From NCBI RefSeq assembly GCF_000062885.1, contig NC_009142.1, positions 7,305,584-7,369,583 of the forward strand: 64,000 nt of DNA. Direction: 5' to 3'. The stretch is from Saccharopolyspora erythraea NRRL 2338 (GTDB lineage: Bacteria; Actinomycetota; Actinomycetes; Mycobacteriales; Pseudonocardiaceae). Position 1 is the stretch's first letter. Each line of letters starts with the position of its first letter. Made by a program: the position numbers and the translations under genes. Below are positions 9,020 through 17,614 of the stretch, piece by piece. The notes beneath the pieces were generated by a model. That model did not search any database and was not told the origin of the DNA. It saw only the letters and a program-made list of their open reading frames with translations.

Positions 9020-9223
9020 TCACATCCGGGCGAAGCCCGGTGGGAGGACAGCCCGCCCGCACGCTTCGGCGGCATCGGCCGCCACAAGCGAGAACCTCAT
9101 GTCAGCCAGGTAGCGGCCGCACGCCGCCTCGTCAGCGCGTGCGGGTCCGGCGAGCAGTGCCGATGCCATCGCGGTCGCCGCGCCGAGGACCACCGCGGCC
9201 ATCGTCCACCTGAATCGGATCAT
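9020..9223 (-). CDS. Small exported protein with two cysteines
   Basis: A 67-residue protein. Residues 1-31 form a signal peptide (positive MIRFRW, then an Ala-rich core, then AGPARA-D). The mature part of about 36 residues has two cysteines (EAACGRY and EACGRA) that could form one disulfide. An AAGGAG lies 8 nt before ATG 9223, which decided the start; the longer in-frame extension has shadow-like composition. Function unknown. It lies between two other small exported proteins on the same strand, but gaps and hairpins suggest separate transcripts. Confidence 0.65.
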   Translation of the reverse strand: MIRFRWTMAAVVLGAATAMASALLAGPARADEAACGRYLADMRFSLVAADAAEACGRAVLPPGFARM

Positions 9224-9402
9224 TGCGAGGACTCCTTCCCTTTCCGGCGGACAGCGCCGAAAACTCCCGCACCGAAGTGCAGATCGAACGCCGCTCGCCC
9301 GCTGTCCGAGAGCCCGGTTTTCGTCCCTTCGACCGCTGAAGATCACCCGGCCACGCCACTCACCCGGTGACGGACGCACCACCGCCCCGAGCCGGAAACT
9401 GA

Positions 9403-9438
9403 CGTGCCCCGCACCCGGAAGGCCAGGTGCGGGGCACG
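9403..9438 (-). terminator. Hairpin terminator downstream of the 49-residue membrane peptide
   Basis: A perfect 13-bp stem (CGTGCCCCGCACC and complement) with a 10-nt loop begins 19 nt past the stop at 9458. Confidence 0.75.
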
Positions 9439-9457
9439 TCGCGGTCAGGTCCCCCTG

Positions 9458-9607
9458 TCACGGGTGCGGCAGCGTGCCCACCGTGACCGAGGAGCCGCTG
9501 CCGATCTCGGCGGGTCGCGCCAACGGGGTACCGCCCACCATCACGACGACCACGCAGCCCATCAGCGCGACGACCGCCAACGCCCAGGACACCACCACGC
9601 GAGGCAT
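9458..9607 (-). CDS. Small membrane-anchored or exported peptide, 49 residues
   Basis: The peptide begins MPRVVVSWALAVVALMGCVV, a single hydrophobic segment that could act as an uncleaved anchor or a signal peptide. There is a Cys at residue 18, but the surroundings do not form a clear lipobox. The remaining 25 residues are polar. A GGGGGAG lies 8 nt upstream of ATG 9607. The gene stands alone between the 2-hydroxy-acid oxidase gene and a terminator. Function unknown. Confidence 0.6.
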   Translation of the reverse strand: MPRVVVSWALAVVALMGCVVVVMVGGTPLARPAEIGSGSSVTVGTLPHP

Positions 9608-9731
9608 GTGAGCTTCTCCCCCTCTGCAGTTCTTGATCAACCCGTTCAGCTCGTCGCAGGAGGTGAACGGTTCGTTACCGCGGCACCAACCTTTTCCACC
9701 GCCGACGCGGCAGGACGAGCGACGAGGCCGG

Positions 9732-11003
9732 TCAGCGGAGCGCGTCGCGGGTGATGTCCGATGTGGTCGTGCGGCCGGTCAGCGCCATGGTCAGGTCGAA
9801 CTCGGCCATCAGGTTCCGCACGACCTCCCGCGCGCCGTCCGCGCCCGCCAACGCGAGCCCGTAGACGTAGGGCCTGCCGACGAGGACCGCTCGAGCCCCG
9901 AGGGCCAGCGCCTTGAACGCGTCGGCGCCGCTGCGGATGCCGCTGTCGAACAGCACCGGGATGCGACCCCCGACGCGTTCGGCGATCCCCGGCAACGCGT
10001 CGATGGCACCGATGGCTCCGTCGACCTGTCGGCCGCCGTGGTTGGACACGATGATCCCGTCCACGCCGTGGTCCAGCGCCAGCGCCGCGTCGTCGGGGTG
10101 CTGGAGTCCCTTGAGGACGATCGGCAACGACGTCCGCTCGCGCAGCCAGGCGAGGTGCTCCCAGGTCAGCGCGGGCCGCGAGAAGACGTCCAGGAAGGTT
10201 TCGACCGCCGCGCGCGGCAACGGCGAAGTGAGGTTGCGCAGGAAACCGCCCGGATACCGCCGGGCGATCCCGGCCAGGGTCTTCAGCGCCGCGAGCCCGG
10301 GTTTCACCGGTGCGTCCTGCCGGGGACGGGACGCCCGCTCGGCGACCAGCTCGGCGAAGACCGGGTCGCTGAGGTACTGCGCGATGCCCATGGCCCGGCC
10401 GAACGGCAGCCACGCCAGATCCAGGTCCCGGGTGCGCCACCCGAGCAGGTCGGTGTCGAGGGTGACCACGATGGCCGCCGCCCCGGTCGCCTCGGCGCGC
10501 CGGACCAGGCTCGCCGCGAGCCCGTCGTCACCGGGCCAGTAGAGCTGGTACCAGCGGACCGTCTCGGCCAGCGCCACCGCGGTCTCCTCCATCGGCACCG
10601 AGCCCTGCGTGGAGATCACCATCGGCACGCCCAGCTCGCGGGCCGCCGCCGCGACCGCGAGGTCGGCCTCCTGGTGGGCCATCTCCAGCACCCCGACCGG
10701 AGCGAAGAGGAACGGCGACGGCAGCCGCGCGCCGAAGAGCTCGACGCCGGTGTCGCGGTCCTCGACGTCGCGCAGCATGCGCGGCACGATCTCCCACCGG
10801 TCGAGCGCGGACCGGTTCGCGTGCGCGGTCCGCTCCCTGCCCGCCGACCCCGCGACGTAGGCCCACGCGGTCCGGCTCATCCGGCGGCGTGCGGCGGCTT
10901 CCAGGGCGTCGGGCGACACGGGCACGCGGGGCGTGCGGCCGAAGAGGCCCGCGCGGTAGATCTGCGCCTGGACGGCGCGTCCGAAGGATTCGCCAGCGGT
11001 CAC
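9732..11003 (-). CDS. FMN-dependent alpha-hydroxy-acid oxidase, lactate 2-monooxygenase-like
   Basis: A 423-residue TIM-barrel flavoprotein. It carries the N-terminal family segment (WAYVAGSAGRE), the FMN phosphate-binding region (PVLFDSGIRSGADAFKALAL) and the active-site signature VSNHGGRQVDGAI containing the catalytic His. The element AMGIAQYLSDPVF and the length beyond 400 residues favour lactate 2-monooxygenase, which turns L-lactate into acetate, CO2 and water, over the shorter lactate dehydrogenases. Substrate cannot be fixed from sequence. GTG 11003 was chosen because GGAGGA lies just upstream; the preceding in-frame residues are low complexity. Confidence 0.85.
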   Translation of the reverse strand: MTAGESFGRAVQAQIYRAGLFGRTPRVPVSPDALEAAARRRMSRTAWAYVAGSAGRERTAHANRSALDRWEIVPRMLRDVEDRDTGVELFGARLPSPFLFAPVGVLEMAHQEADLAVAAAARELGVPMVISTQGSVPMEETAVALAETVRWYQLYWPGDDGLAASLVRRAEATGAAAIVVTLDTDLLGWRTRDLDLAWLPFGRAMGIAQYLSDPVFAELVAERASRPRQDAPVKPGLAALKTLAGIARRYPGGFLRNLTSPLPRAAVETFLDVFSRPALTWEHLAWLRERTSLPIVLKGLQHPDDAALALDHGVDGIIVSNHGGRQVDGAIGAIDALPGIAERVGGRIPVLFDSGIRSGADAFKALALGARAVLVGRPYVYGLALAGADGAREVVRNLMAEFDLTMALTGRTTTSDITRDALR

Positions 11004-11150
11004 GGGGTCCTCCGAACGATCGCCGGTCAACGTCGTGGGGCCGTAAGTTACCGGCCGGTTGGCGGCAGTGGAAGCAGCGGAAGCAGCCGCGCGCCGAAGA
11101 CCCCGGGCCAGCACCCGCGCGTGGGCCCTGACCCGGGGAGCACTTCCGGC

Positions 11151-12200
11151 TCAGGGGCGCGACGTCAGCTCTTCGATGGTGTTCTCGACCATCTGCCGGG
11201 TGTGCCCCAGTTCGTGGCTCTGCAGCGAATCCCGCAACGCCGCCAGGTCGCGCTCGGTCTCCGGGCGCGGACGCCCCAGCTTGTCGAGGCTCTTGAGCAG
11301 TCCGAGCTGCGCCAGCGCCTCACCGCGGGGTTCGCCGATGGCGCGGAACTTCTCGCGCGCGTCCCGGTAGGTGCGCGAGGCCTCCCCGTACCAGCTCGCG
11401 CGGAACAGCACGTTGCCGCGCATCTTGCGGTTGTAGGCCAGCGCGCTGGAGAGGTCCATCTGCCTGCACGTCTGCTCGGCCTGCGAGAGCAGCAGCAACG
11501 CCTGGTCGTGGTCACCGCGCAGCGACGACACGTCGGCCAGGCCGCGCAGCGCCCACGCGTGCCCCCGCTCGTCGCCGGACTCCTCGGCGGTGCGGGCGGC
11601 CTCCTCGAAGCGGTTCCAGGCGGAGTCGAGATCACCGGCGAAGCGGTCGATCTGCGCCAGCCCTTCCAGCGCCCACACGATGTGGCGGGACTCGCCGCGC
11701 TTGCGCGCCTCGGCCAGCACGTGTTCGTGCAGCACCCGCGCTTCCTCGTGGTCGCCCCTGATCCGCAGCGTCTCGGCGATCCCGGCGAAGGTGTAGCCGT
11801 AGGCGACGATGTCGCCGGCCTGCTCGGCGAGGTCGCGGCCCGCCTTCAGCCAGCGCACCGCGACGTTGAGCTTGCCGCACTGGCGCGCCAGCGTGCCGCC
11901 GCTCCACAGCGCCCACGCCATCGCGCCCTGCGCCGACACGCTCTTGGCGGCGTGGTAGCTCGCCCGCCACGCGGCGTCGGCCTCGTCGAGCCTGCCGAGC
12001 CGGCGGCACGCCTCGGCGACGCCGAGCCTCGCCTGAGCCAGCTCCAGCGGCGTGCCATCGGCCTCGGCGCGGCTTTCCCGCTCCCGCGCGGCGGCGAGGA
12101 CGTCCTCGTACGCCGTGTTGACCGACAGTTCCCAGAGCGCCCCCTGGTACTCCGGTGCGAACGCCTTGCCGTACATCCGAGCCACCTTCGCGATCAGCAC
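11151..12200 (-). CDS. Tetratricopeptide-repeat protein
   Basis: About 349 residues formed almost wholly of helical TPR units; repeated patterns such as A(x)WALEGLAQIDRFAGDLDSA, AWALRGLADVSSLRGDHDQA and ALAQLGLLKSLDKLG are visible. No DNA-binding or enzymatic domain is seen. It is probably a cytosolic scaffold or sensor. The start is uncertain. In-frame codons reach 12347, but that extension is rich in Arg, Cys and Ser and contains a 14-bp stem hairpin, so it looks untranslated. GTG 12200 and ATG 12176 are the best candidates. Confidence 0.65.
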   Translation of the reverse strand: MLIAKVARMYGKAFAPEYQGALWELSVNTAYEDVLAAARERESRAEADGTPLELAQARLGVAEACRRLGRLDEADAAWRASYHAAKSVSAQGAMAWALWSGGTLARQCGKLNVAVRWLKAGRDLAEQAGDIVAYGYTFAGIAETLRIRGDHEEARVLHEHVLAEARKRGESRHIVWALEGLAQIDRFAGDLDSAWNRFEEAARTAEESGDERGHAWALRGLADVSSLRGDHDQALLLLSQAEQTCRQMDLSSALAYNRKMRGNVLFRASWYGEASRTYRDAREKFRAIGEPRGEALAQLGLLKSLDKLGRPRPETERDLAALRDSLQSHELGHTRQMVENTIEELTSRP

Positions 12201-12234
12201 CTCGGTCGAGGACCCCGCCTCGACCCTTGCCGGA

Positions 12235-12276
12235 CCGCCGGTGCTCCGCTGTCCCCTGAGCCCGGAGCACCGGCGG
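12235..12276. repeat. Perfect 14-bp inverted repeat upstream of the TPR gene
   Basis: CCGCCGGTGCTCCG and its complement are separated by 14 nt. It lies in the leader of the TPR gene if translation starts at 12200. It may be an attenuator-like hairpin or an operator. Confidence 0.5.
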
Positions 12277-12473
12277 CACCGAACCCCCGATGACCTCACG
12301 CTATGCGGGTAGGGCGAATGTTCGGATCGGCCGAATTGGCAGCGCAAGATCGATCGAACGGTCAGGAAGGCAGGCCACGGCTCGTACTTTCGGCCTACGT
12401 CAGGACTGGCCGAAGCTCCGGCCTATCGTGGATGCCACGAAGCCTGGTGCGGCTCTGCGGGGAGGAGGTTCCC

Positions 12474-12869
12474 ATGCCACCGGTTCCGGTGCTGGTCTAC
12501 GACGGTGACTGCGGTTTCTGCACGCGCAGCGCGCGACTGGTGGAGCGGTTGCCCGTGCGGGTGCGGCTCGTCCCGTGGCAGGAGGCCGACCTCGCGGCGC
12601 TGCGGATCACCGAGGACCGCGCCCGGCACGAGATCGTCTGGGTCGACACCTCGGGGCGTCGGTTCGGCGGAGCGGCCGCCGTCGCCGAGCTGCTGAAGCA
12701 CTGCCGGCGCCCGTGGCCGGTGCTCGGCCATCTGATGTCGCTGCCGGTGTTGCGTTCGCTGGCGCACTTGGCGTACCGGTGGGTCGCGGCGAACCGGTAC
12801 CGGCTGCCGGGTGCGACGCCCGCCTGCCGGCTGCCGGCGCACCAGCGACCGGGCGCGACCGCGCCCTGA
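12474..12869 (+). CDS. DCC-family (DUF393) thiol-disulfide oxidoreductase-like protein
   Basis: A 131-residue protein that opens with VLVYDGDCGFCTRSARLVE, the DxxCxxC motif that names the family, followed by the usual WVD and GGAAAVAELL elements. Members resemble thioredoxin-like redox proteins, but substrates are mostly unknown. A GGGGAGGAGG just before ATG 12474 fixes the start. It diverges from the TPR gene and converges with the lpdA-like gene. It has no signal peptide, so it is probably cytosolic. Confidence 0.82.
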   Translation: MPPVPVLVYDGDCGFCTRSARLVERLPVRVRLVPWQEADLAALRITEDRARHEIVWVDTSGRRFGGAAAVAELLKHCRRPWPVLGHLMSLPVLRSLAHLAYRWVAANRYRLPGATPACRLPAHQRPGATAP

Positions 12870-12997
12870 CGTAGCGGTCGCGGGAACGAGCCCCAGCCGA
12901 ACGGCCTGAGGTACAGGTTCCCCAGCAGCATCGGCGCGGTGATCACCGCATCACAACGGCTTCTCCCGTCGCCGTGCCGGAACTCGACCAGTCACCG

Positions 12998-14401
12998 TCA
13001 GTCGAGGTCGTCGTGGCGCATGAGCTGGCGGCACGCCTCGGTCAGCGACCCCGACAGCGACGGGTACACCGAGAACGTGGCGGCCAGGTTGTCCACGGTG
13101 ATCTGGTTCTGCACCGCCATCGCGATCGGCAGGATCAGCTCGCTGGCGTTGGGCGCGACCACCACGCCGCCGACGACCACACCGGTCTGCGGGCGGCAGA
13201 ACACCTTGAGGAAACCGCGGCGCAGGCCCTCCATCTTGGCCCGCGGGTTGGTCGCCAGCGGCATCATCACGGTCCGCGCGGGCACCTCGCCGCTGTCGAT
13301 CGCCTGCTGGCTGATGCCGACGGTGGCGATCTCGGGGTGGGTGAACACGTTCGCCGCGACGGTCTTGAGCTTGATCGGGGTGACGCCCTCGCCCAGCGCG
13401 TGCCACATCGCGATCCGCCCCTGCATCGCCGCGACCGAGGCCAGCAGCAGGACGCCGGTGCAGTCACCGGCCGCGTAGACGCCGGGGACGCTGGTGCGCG
13501 ACACCCGGTCCACCGGGATGTAGCCGCCGCGGTCCGGCTCGATGCCGATGCGCTCCAGTCCGATGTCGGCGGTGTTGGGCACCGAACCGACCGTCATCAG
13601 CGCGTGGCCGGCCTCGACCTGGCGGCCGTCGGCGAGGTGGATCAGCACGCCGGTGTCGGTGCGCTCCACCTTCTCGGCCCGGGCGTGCTTGACGACCTCG
13701 GTGCCGCGCTCGGCGAAGACCTCCTCGAGCACGGCGGCGGCGTCGGCGTCCTCGTGCGGCAGCACCCGGTCGCGGCTGGAGATCATGGTGACCTTCACGC
13801 CCATCTCGGTGTAGGCCGAGGCGAACTCCACACCGGTGACACCGGAGCCGATGACGGCCAGGTGCTCGGGCAGTTCGGGCAGGTCGTAGAGCTGGCGCCA
13901 GGTGAGGATGCGCTTGCCGTCGGGTTCGGCGCCCTTGAGGATGCGCGGCGTGGCGCCGGTGGCGATCAGCACGACGTCGGCGAGCAGCTCCTCGAAGCCG
14001 CCGTCGGCGAGGTCGACGCCCACGTGGTGCTGCGCCATGCCCTTGGTCGGGCTGGTGAAGCGCGCACGCCCGGTGAGGACCCGCACGCCCTCCCGGCGGA
14101 CCCGGGACCGGACGTCCGCGGACTGCGCGAGCGCGAGGCCCTTGACCCGGCCGTGGACCACCGCGACGTCGACGTCGGTGTCCTCGCTGCGGCTGCGGAT
14201 GCCCAGCTCGCGGGCGTCGCGGGCGGAGGAGCGCGCACCTGAGGAGGCGATGAAGGTCTTCGACGGCACGCAGTCGTAAAGCACGCAGGCTCCCCCGAGA
14301 CCTTCCGGCTCGATCAGCGTCACCTCCGCCGCGTTCTGCGCGGCGACCAGAGCCGCCTCGTAGCCCGCCGGGCCGCCTCCCATGATCACGATGCGGGTCA
14401 C
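12998..14401 (-). CDS. lpdA: Flavoprotein disulfide-reductase family NAD(P)H dehydrogenase (LpdA-like)
   Basis: A 467-residue two-dinucleotide-fold protein. FAD-binding IVIMGGGPAGYEAA is at residues 4-17, the redox CxxxxC (C39 and C44 in GGACVLYDCVPSK) follows, an NAD(P) fold AVIGSGVTGVEFASAY comes next, then VYAAGDCTG and the dimerisation domain. The C-terminal active-site His of true lipoamide dehydrogenases (HPT) is replaced here (VYPSLSGS). That matches the Rv3303c-type enzymes, described as NAD(P)H quinone reductases rather than lipoamide dehydrogenases. GTG 14401 has a GGGGAGGA 8 nt upstream. It is divergent from the GGCT-like gene, as I recall for the M. tuberculosis locus. Confidence 0.85.
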   Translation of the reverse strand: MTRIVIMGGGPAGYEAALVAAQNAAEVTLIEPEGLGGACVLYDCVPSKTFIASSGARSSARDARELGIRSRSEDTDVDVAVVHGRVKGLALAQSADVRSRVRREGVRVLTGRARFTSPTKGMAQHHVGVDLADGGFEELLADVVLIATGATPRILKGAEPDGKRILTWRQLYDLPELPEHLAVIGSGVTGVEFASAYTEMGVKVTMISSRDRVLPHEDADAAAVLEEVFAERGTEVVKHARAEKVERTDTGVLIHLADGRQVEAGHALMTVGSVPNTADIGLERIGIEPDRGGYIPVDRVSRTSVPGVYAAGDCTGVLLLASVAAMQGRIAMWHALGEGVTPIKLKTVAANVFTHPEIATVGISQQAIDSGEVPARTVMMPLATNPRAKMEGLRRGFLKVFCRPQTGVVVGGVVVAPNASELILPIAMAVQNQITVDNLAATFSVYPSLSGSLTEACRQLMRHDDLD

Positions 14402-14654
14402 TGTGCGATTCCTCCCCGGTCCGCCTGCCTTGTGGGCGCCGACCTCACCGTACGCTGCGCCGAGATCGGTCATTCCGGGTGGTGCCACCGCTTCGGGTGA
14501 GCCTCACCACGTCGCCCTGGCCGCCGGAAGTCCCCAGGTACGGGCCGCGCGCGGGCCGTACGGGCGAACGCCGCGCGGCTTCCGGGACCGCTCGTCGCAC
14601 TGCCGTACACCCCTTCGTGATGTGGTCCACTCCGACAGGTGGCCCGTCGATCGC

Positions 14655-14660
14655 TACCCT
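14655..14660 (+). promoter_or_regulatory. -10 element TACCCT of a probable leaderless gene
   Basis: TACCCT fits TANNNT and ends 7 nt before GTG 14668. No ribosome-binding site is present, so transcription probably begins at the start codon. Confidence 0.55.
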
Positions 14661-14667
14661 GTGGGGC

Positions 14668-15120
14668 GTGCCGCTGTACGCCGCGTACGGGTCCAACATG
14701 GATCCGGCCCAGATGATGGAGCGAGCCCCGCATTCCCCGATGGCGGGAACGGGCTGGCTGATGGACTGGCGGCTGACCTTCGGCGGTGAGGACTACGGCT
14801 GGGAAGGCGCGCTGGCCACGATCGTCGAGGCCCCCGGCTCCCAGGTGTTCACCGTCCTGTACGACGTCAGCCCCGAGGACGAACGGCAGCTCGACCGCTG
14901 GGAAGGCGCCGAGCTGGGGATGCACAAGAAGCTGCGGCTGCGGGTCCACACCCTGGACGGCCCGGTCCTGGCGTGGCTGTACGTGCTCGACGCCTACGAA
15001 GGCGGCCTGCCCTCGGCGCGCTACCTCGGCGTGATGGCCGACGCGGCCGAAGCGGCCGGGGCTCCGTCGGACTACGTGGAGAAGCTGCGCACGCGTCCGT
15101 GCGGCAACATCGGTCCCTGA
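14668..15120 (+). CDS. Gamma-glutamylcyclotransferase-fold protein
   Basis: A 150-residue protein with the GGCT signature YAAYGSNM at residues 4-11 and a conserved acidic region later (ERQLDRWEG); the fold is completed by VLAWLYV and YLGVMADAA. Members cyclise gamma-glutamyl amino acids or remove gamma-glutamyl groups, releasing 5-oxoproline; many actinomycete homologues have no tested substrate. GTG 14668 starts the conserved region directly, and a TANNNT -10 box 7 nt upstream implies a leaderless mRNA. It is divergent from lpdA. The DeoR-type gene downstream has its own operator region. Confidence 0.8.
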   Translation: MPLYAAYGSNMDPAQMMERAPHSPMAGTGWLMDWRLTFGGEDYGWEGALATIVEAPGSQVFTVLYDVSPEDERQLDRWEGAELGMHKKLRLRVHTLDGPVLAWLYVLDAYEGGLPSARYLGVMADAAEAAGAPSDYVEKLRTRPCGNIGP

Positions 15121-15168
15121 TCCGGCCGGTCCCTGACCCGGTCGGCTCCTGAGCCGGGCTCGCGCGAC

Positions 15169-15211
15169 GTGATGTCCGCGCCGGACATCACACCCGCCGT
15201 GTGATAATCAC
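15169..15211. promoter_or_regulatory. Two adjacent palindromes with GATAAT -10 upstream of the DeoR gene
   Basis: A 10-3-10 perfect palindrome spans 15169-15191 (arm GTGATGTCCG). A second, GTGAT-A-ATCAC, spans 15201-15211 and contains GATAAT, a good -10 box. Both share GTGAT/ATCAC arms, which points to one regulator, probably the downstream DeoR protein repressing itself. Confidence 0.6.
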
Positions 15212-15243
15212 TCGTGCCAGAGATCGCCGGGTGAGGGGTGCGC

Positions 15244-16029
15244 GTGGCCGACGCAGGCATGCCGGTGAACCAGCTCCAGCGCCGGGAGCAGATCCGCCGC
15301 GAGGTGCTGGACAGCGGCTACGTGAAGATCGAACAGCTCGCCGCCGAGCACGGCGTCAGCGGGATGACCATCCACCGCGACCTGGACGTACTCGAACAGC
15401 AGGGCTGGCTGCGCAAGGTGCGCGGTGGCGCGACGTCGACCCCGACGGCCGTGCTGGAAACCTCGCTGCGCGCGCGCATGACCGACGCCGCCGAGGCCAA
15501 GGCGAGCATCGCCGCCCACGCCCTGCAACACGTCTCCCCAGGCCAGGTCGTCGCGTTGGACGACAGCACGAGCGCGCTGGCCGTGGCGAACCGCCTCACC
15601 TCGCTGGGGCCGCTGACGGTGGTGACCAACTTCCTGCCGGTGATCAGCCTGCTCGGCGGTGAGCCCGGGCTGCAAGTGATCGGCCTCGGCGGGGACTACC
15701 GCCCCGACTACGACGCCTTCCTCGGGCTGCACGCGGCGGACATGGCGCTGACCATGCGGTCCGACGTGCTGTTCATGTCGACGACGGCGGTCGTCGAAGG
15801 GCACTGCCTGCACCGGTCGCAGGAGACGATCCAAGTCAAGCGGGCGCTGATGCGGACCACCGCGAAGCGGGTGCTGCTGCTCGACCACTCGAAATTCGAA
15901 CGCCGCGCCGTCCACGAACTGGCGCCGCTGACCGACTTCGACGTCGTCATCGTGGACGCCGACACCCCGGAGGCCACCATCGAGGACCTGCGCCTGGCGG
16001 ACGTCCCGGTGGAGGTCGCCGAAGGCTGA
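15244..16029 (+). CDS. DeoR-family transcriptional regulator of a sugar/polyol module
   Basis: A 261-residue protein with an N-terminal DeoR helix-turn-helix (VKIEQLAAEHGVSGMTIHRD) and a C-terminal sensor (ALDDSTSALAVA, VVTNFLP, GLGGDYRPDYDAF, LLDHSKFERRA). It is a paralogue of the glycerol regulator in this window. The neighbours downstream are an FGGY kinase, a HAD hydrolase and a second FGGY kinase, so a phosphorylated sugar or polyol is the likely effector. GTG 15238, GTG 15244 and ATG 15259 are all possible starts; 15244 has GAGGGG 5 nt upstream. Two palindromes overlap its promoter, suggesting autoregulation. Confidence 0.83.
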   Translation: MADAGMPVNQLQRREQIRREVLDSGYVKIEQLAAEHGVSGMTIHRDLDVLEQQGWLRKVRGGATSTPTAVLETSLRARMTDAAEAKASIAAHALQHVSPGQVVALDDSTSALAVANRLTSLGPLTVVTNFLPVISLLGGEPGLQVIGLGGDYRPDYDAFLGLHAADMALTMRSDVLFMSTTAVVEGHCLHRSQETIQVKRALMRTTAKRVLLLDHSKFERRAVHELAPLTDFDVVIVDADTPEATIEDLRLADVPVEVAEG

Positions 16030-16180
16030 CCGGTACGGCAGACGGGCCGGGCCCCTCGACGCTCCCTGATCCGTGATCACGGGTTCCCGGGCAGGCGGCG
16101 TCCAGCCTTCTCGGCGCACCGGACCGCCTGGGCGTCCAGCGGTCCGTGCACCCGCCCGCGGACGGGACCGCCCAGGTCAG

Positions 16181-17614
16181 TCAGAGCCAGCCGCGCTCGC
16201 GCAGTTCGGCCAGGAAGCGCTGGTAGGACGTTTCCAGCGCGGGGACCTCGGCTGCTTCCGGCTCCACGACCTCGCCCGTCGGGACCATCGCCGCCGCGGC
16301 GCGGCTGAGGTCCGGGTGGACAGATCCGGCGGCCGCGAGCAGGGCCGCACCCAGGGCCGTTCCGGCCTCCTGCATGCGCATCACCGGCCGGTCCAGCACC
16401 GACGCCCGGATCCGGCACCACGCGAGGCTGCGCGCTCCGCCGCCCGCGGTGCGCATCGGTCCCTCTGCCGGTGCGCCCAGCTCGGCGAGGCGCTCCACCG
16501 CCAGCCGTTCGCAGAAGGCGACCCCCTCGAGCCTGGAGCGGTACTCGTCGACCCGGTCCGCGGGCTCGCCGAGCACGAAACCGCGCGCACCCTCGGCCAG
16601 GAACGGGAACCGCTCGCCCTCGCCCCGCAGCGGGTAGTTCACCGCACCCGAGGGCCCGCGCTCGGTGGCGGCCTCGTCGAGCGACCGCAGCTCCGCGACG
16701 TCCACATCGGACAGCGCCGATCCGCCAACGTTGGCGGCTCCGCCCGGCAGCCACACGCCGTCCGGGTGCAGGTGGCTGTAGACCGCTCCGGCCGGGTCGC
16801 GCACGAGTTCCTTGGACACGCCCTTGAGCACGAGGGTCGTGCCCAGCACGGTCACGAACTGCCCGACGTCCACCGCACCGCAGGCGAGCTGACCGGCGCA
16901 GCCGTCGGTCATGCCCGCCCGGACCTCGCAGCCGACCGGCAGGCCGGTCAGCTCGGCGGCCCGCGCGCCGACCGCGCCGAGCACGGTCGTCGGCCGCACG
17001 ACCTCGGGCAGCAGCGCCGCGGGAACTCCGAGCGCGTCGAAGACCTCCGATGCCCATTCACCGGCCACGGCGTCGTAGCCGCTCTTGAGCGCGTGGCTGG
17101 AGTCCGTGGCGACCGGGCGCCCGACGAGCTTCCACCCGATCACGTCGGGCGTGTGGCAGGCGAGCACCGCATCGTCCGGGGCGTCCGACGCCAGCCGCGC
17201 GATGCGCGCGAGCCCGGATCCCGCTGACGGCCGGATGCCGATCCGGTCCCACCGCCGGGCGCCGGCCTCGGCCGCCGTCAGCGCCTCCGCACCTGCCCGC
17301 CGGTCGTCGTACATCAGCGCCGGGGTGACCGGGTCGCCGTGCCGGTCGACGAGCACGACGGTGCCCGAGGTGGCCGAGACCGCGAGCGCGGCGATCCCGG
17401 ACGACCGCTCCCCGAGCGCGGCGGTGCACTCGCGGAGGCTGTCGCGGACCGCGGGCCACCACGTCGAAGCGTCCTGTTCGGAACGGCCGCCCGGCGAGCG
17501 CACCGGCTGCGGCAGCGGGCGTGACGCCGACGCGACCAGCTCGCCCGACGGGTCGTGCACCTGCACGCGGACGTTCGCCGTCGCGACGTCCACGCCCGCG
17601 ACGAGCTCGCCCAT
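16181..17614 (-). CDS. FGGY-family carbohydrate kinase
   Basis: A 477-residue two-domain kinase. The N-terminal part begins ELVAGVDVATANVRVQVHD, and ALAVSATSGTVVLVDRHGDP and PALMYDDRRAG follow, as in pentulose or hexulose kinases. The second domain has GMTDGCAGQLACGAV, VTVLGTTLVLKG and the ATP-binding TAGGGARSLAW. It should phosphorylate a ketose or polyol with ATP; I cannot tell whether D-ribulose, xylulose or another substrate. Its ATG overlaps the stop of the HAD gene as ATGA, so translation is coupled. About 250 bp separate it from the convergent DeoR-type gene. Confidence 0.83.
   Translation of the reverse strand: MGELVAGVDVATANVRVQVHDPSGELVASASRPLPQPVRSPGGRSEQDASTWWPAVRDSLRECTAALGERSSGIAALAVSATSGTVVLVDRHGDPVTPALMYDDRRAGAEALTAAEAGARRWDRIGIRPSAGSGLARIARLASDAPDDAVLACHTPDVIGWKLVGRPVATDSSHALKSGYDAVAGEWASEVFDALGVPAALLPEVVRPTTVLGAVGARAAELTGLPVGCEVRAGMTDGCAGQLACGAVDVGQFVTVLGTTLVLKGVSKELVRDPAGAVYSHLHPDGVWLPGGAANVGGSALSDVDVAELRSLDEAATERGPSGAVNYPLRGEGERFPFLAEGARGFVLGEPADRVDEYRSRLEGVAFCERLAVERLAELGAPAEGPMRTAGGGARSLAWCRIRASVLDRPVMRMQEAGTALGAALLAAAGSVHPDLSRAAAAMVPTGEVVEPEAAEVPALETSYQRFLAELRERGWL

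Noticed and set aside
9633..12293. An 886-codon plus-strand frame
   Set aside because: Antisense shadow of the 2-hydroxy-acid oxidase and TPR genes, rich in Arg, Gly and His.
12870..12997. Minus-strand peptide start (MITAPMLLGNLYLRPFGWG)
   Set aside because: The sequence looks protein-like for about 25 residues, but then runs antisense to the DCC gene with no support.
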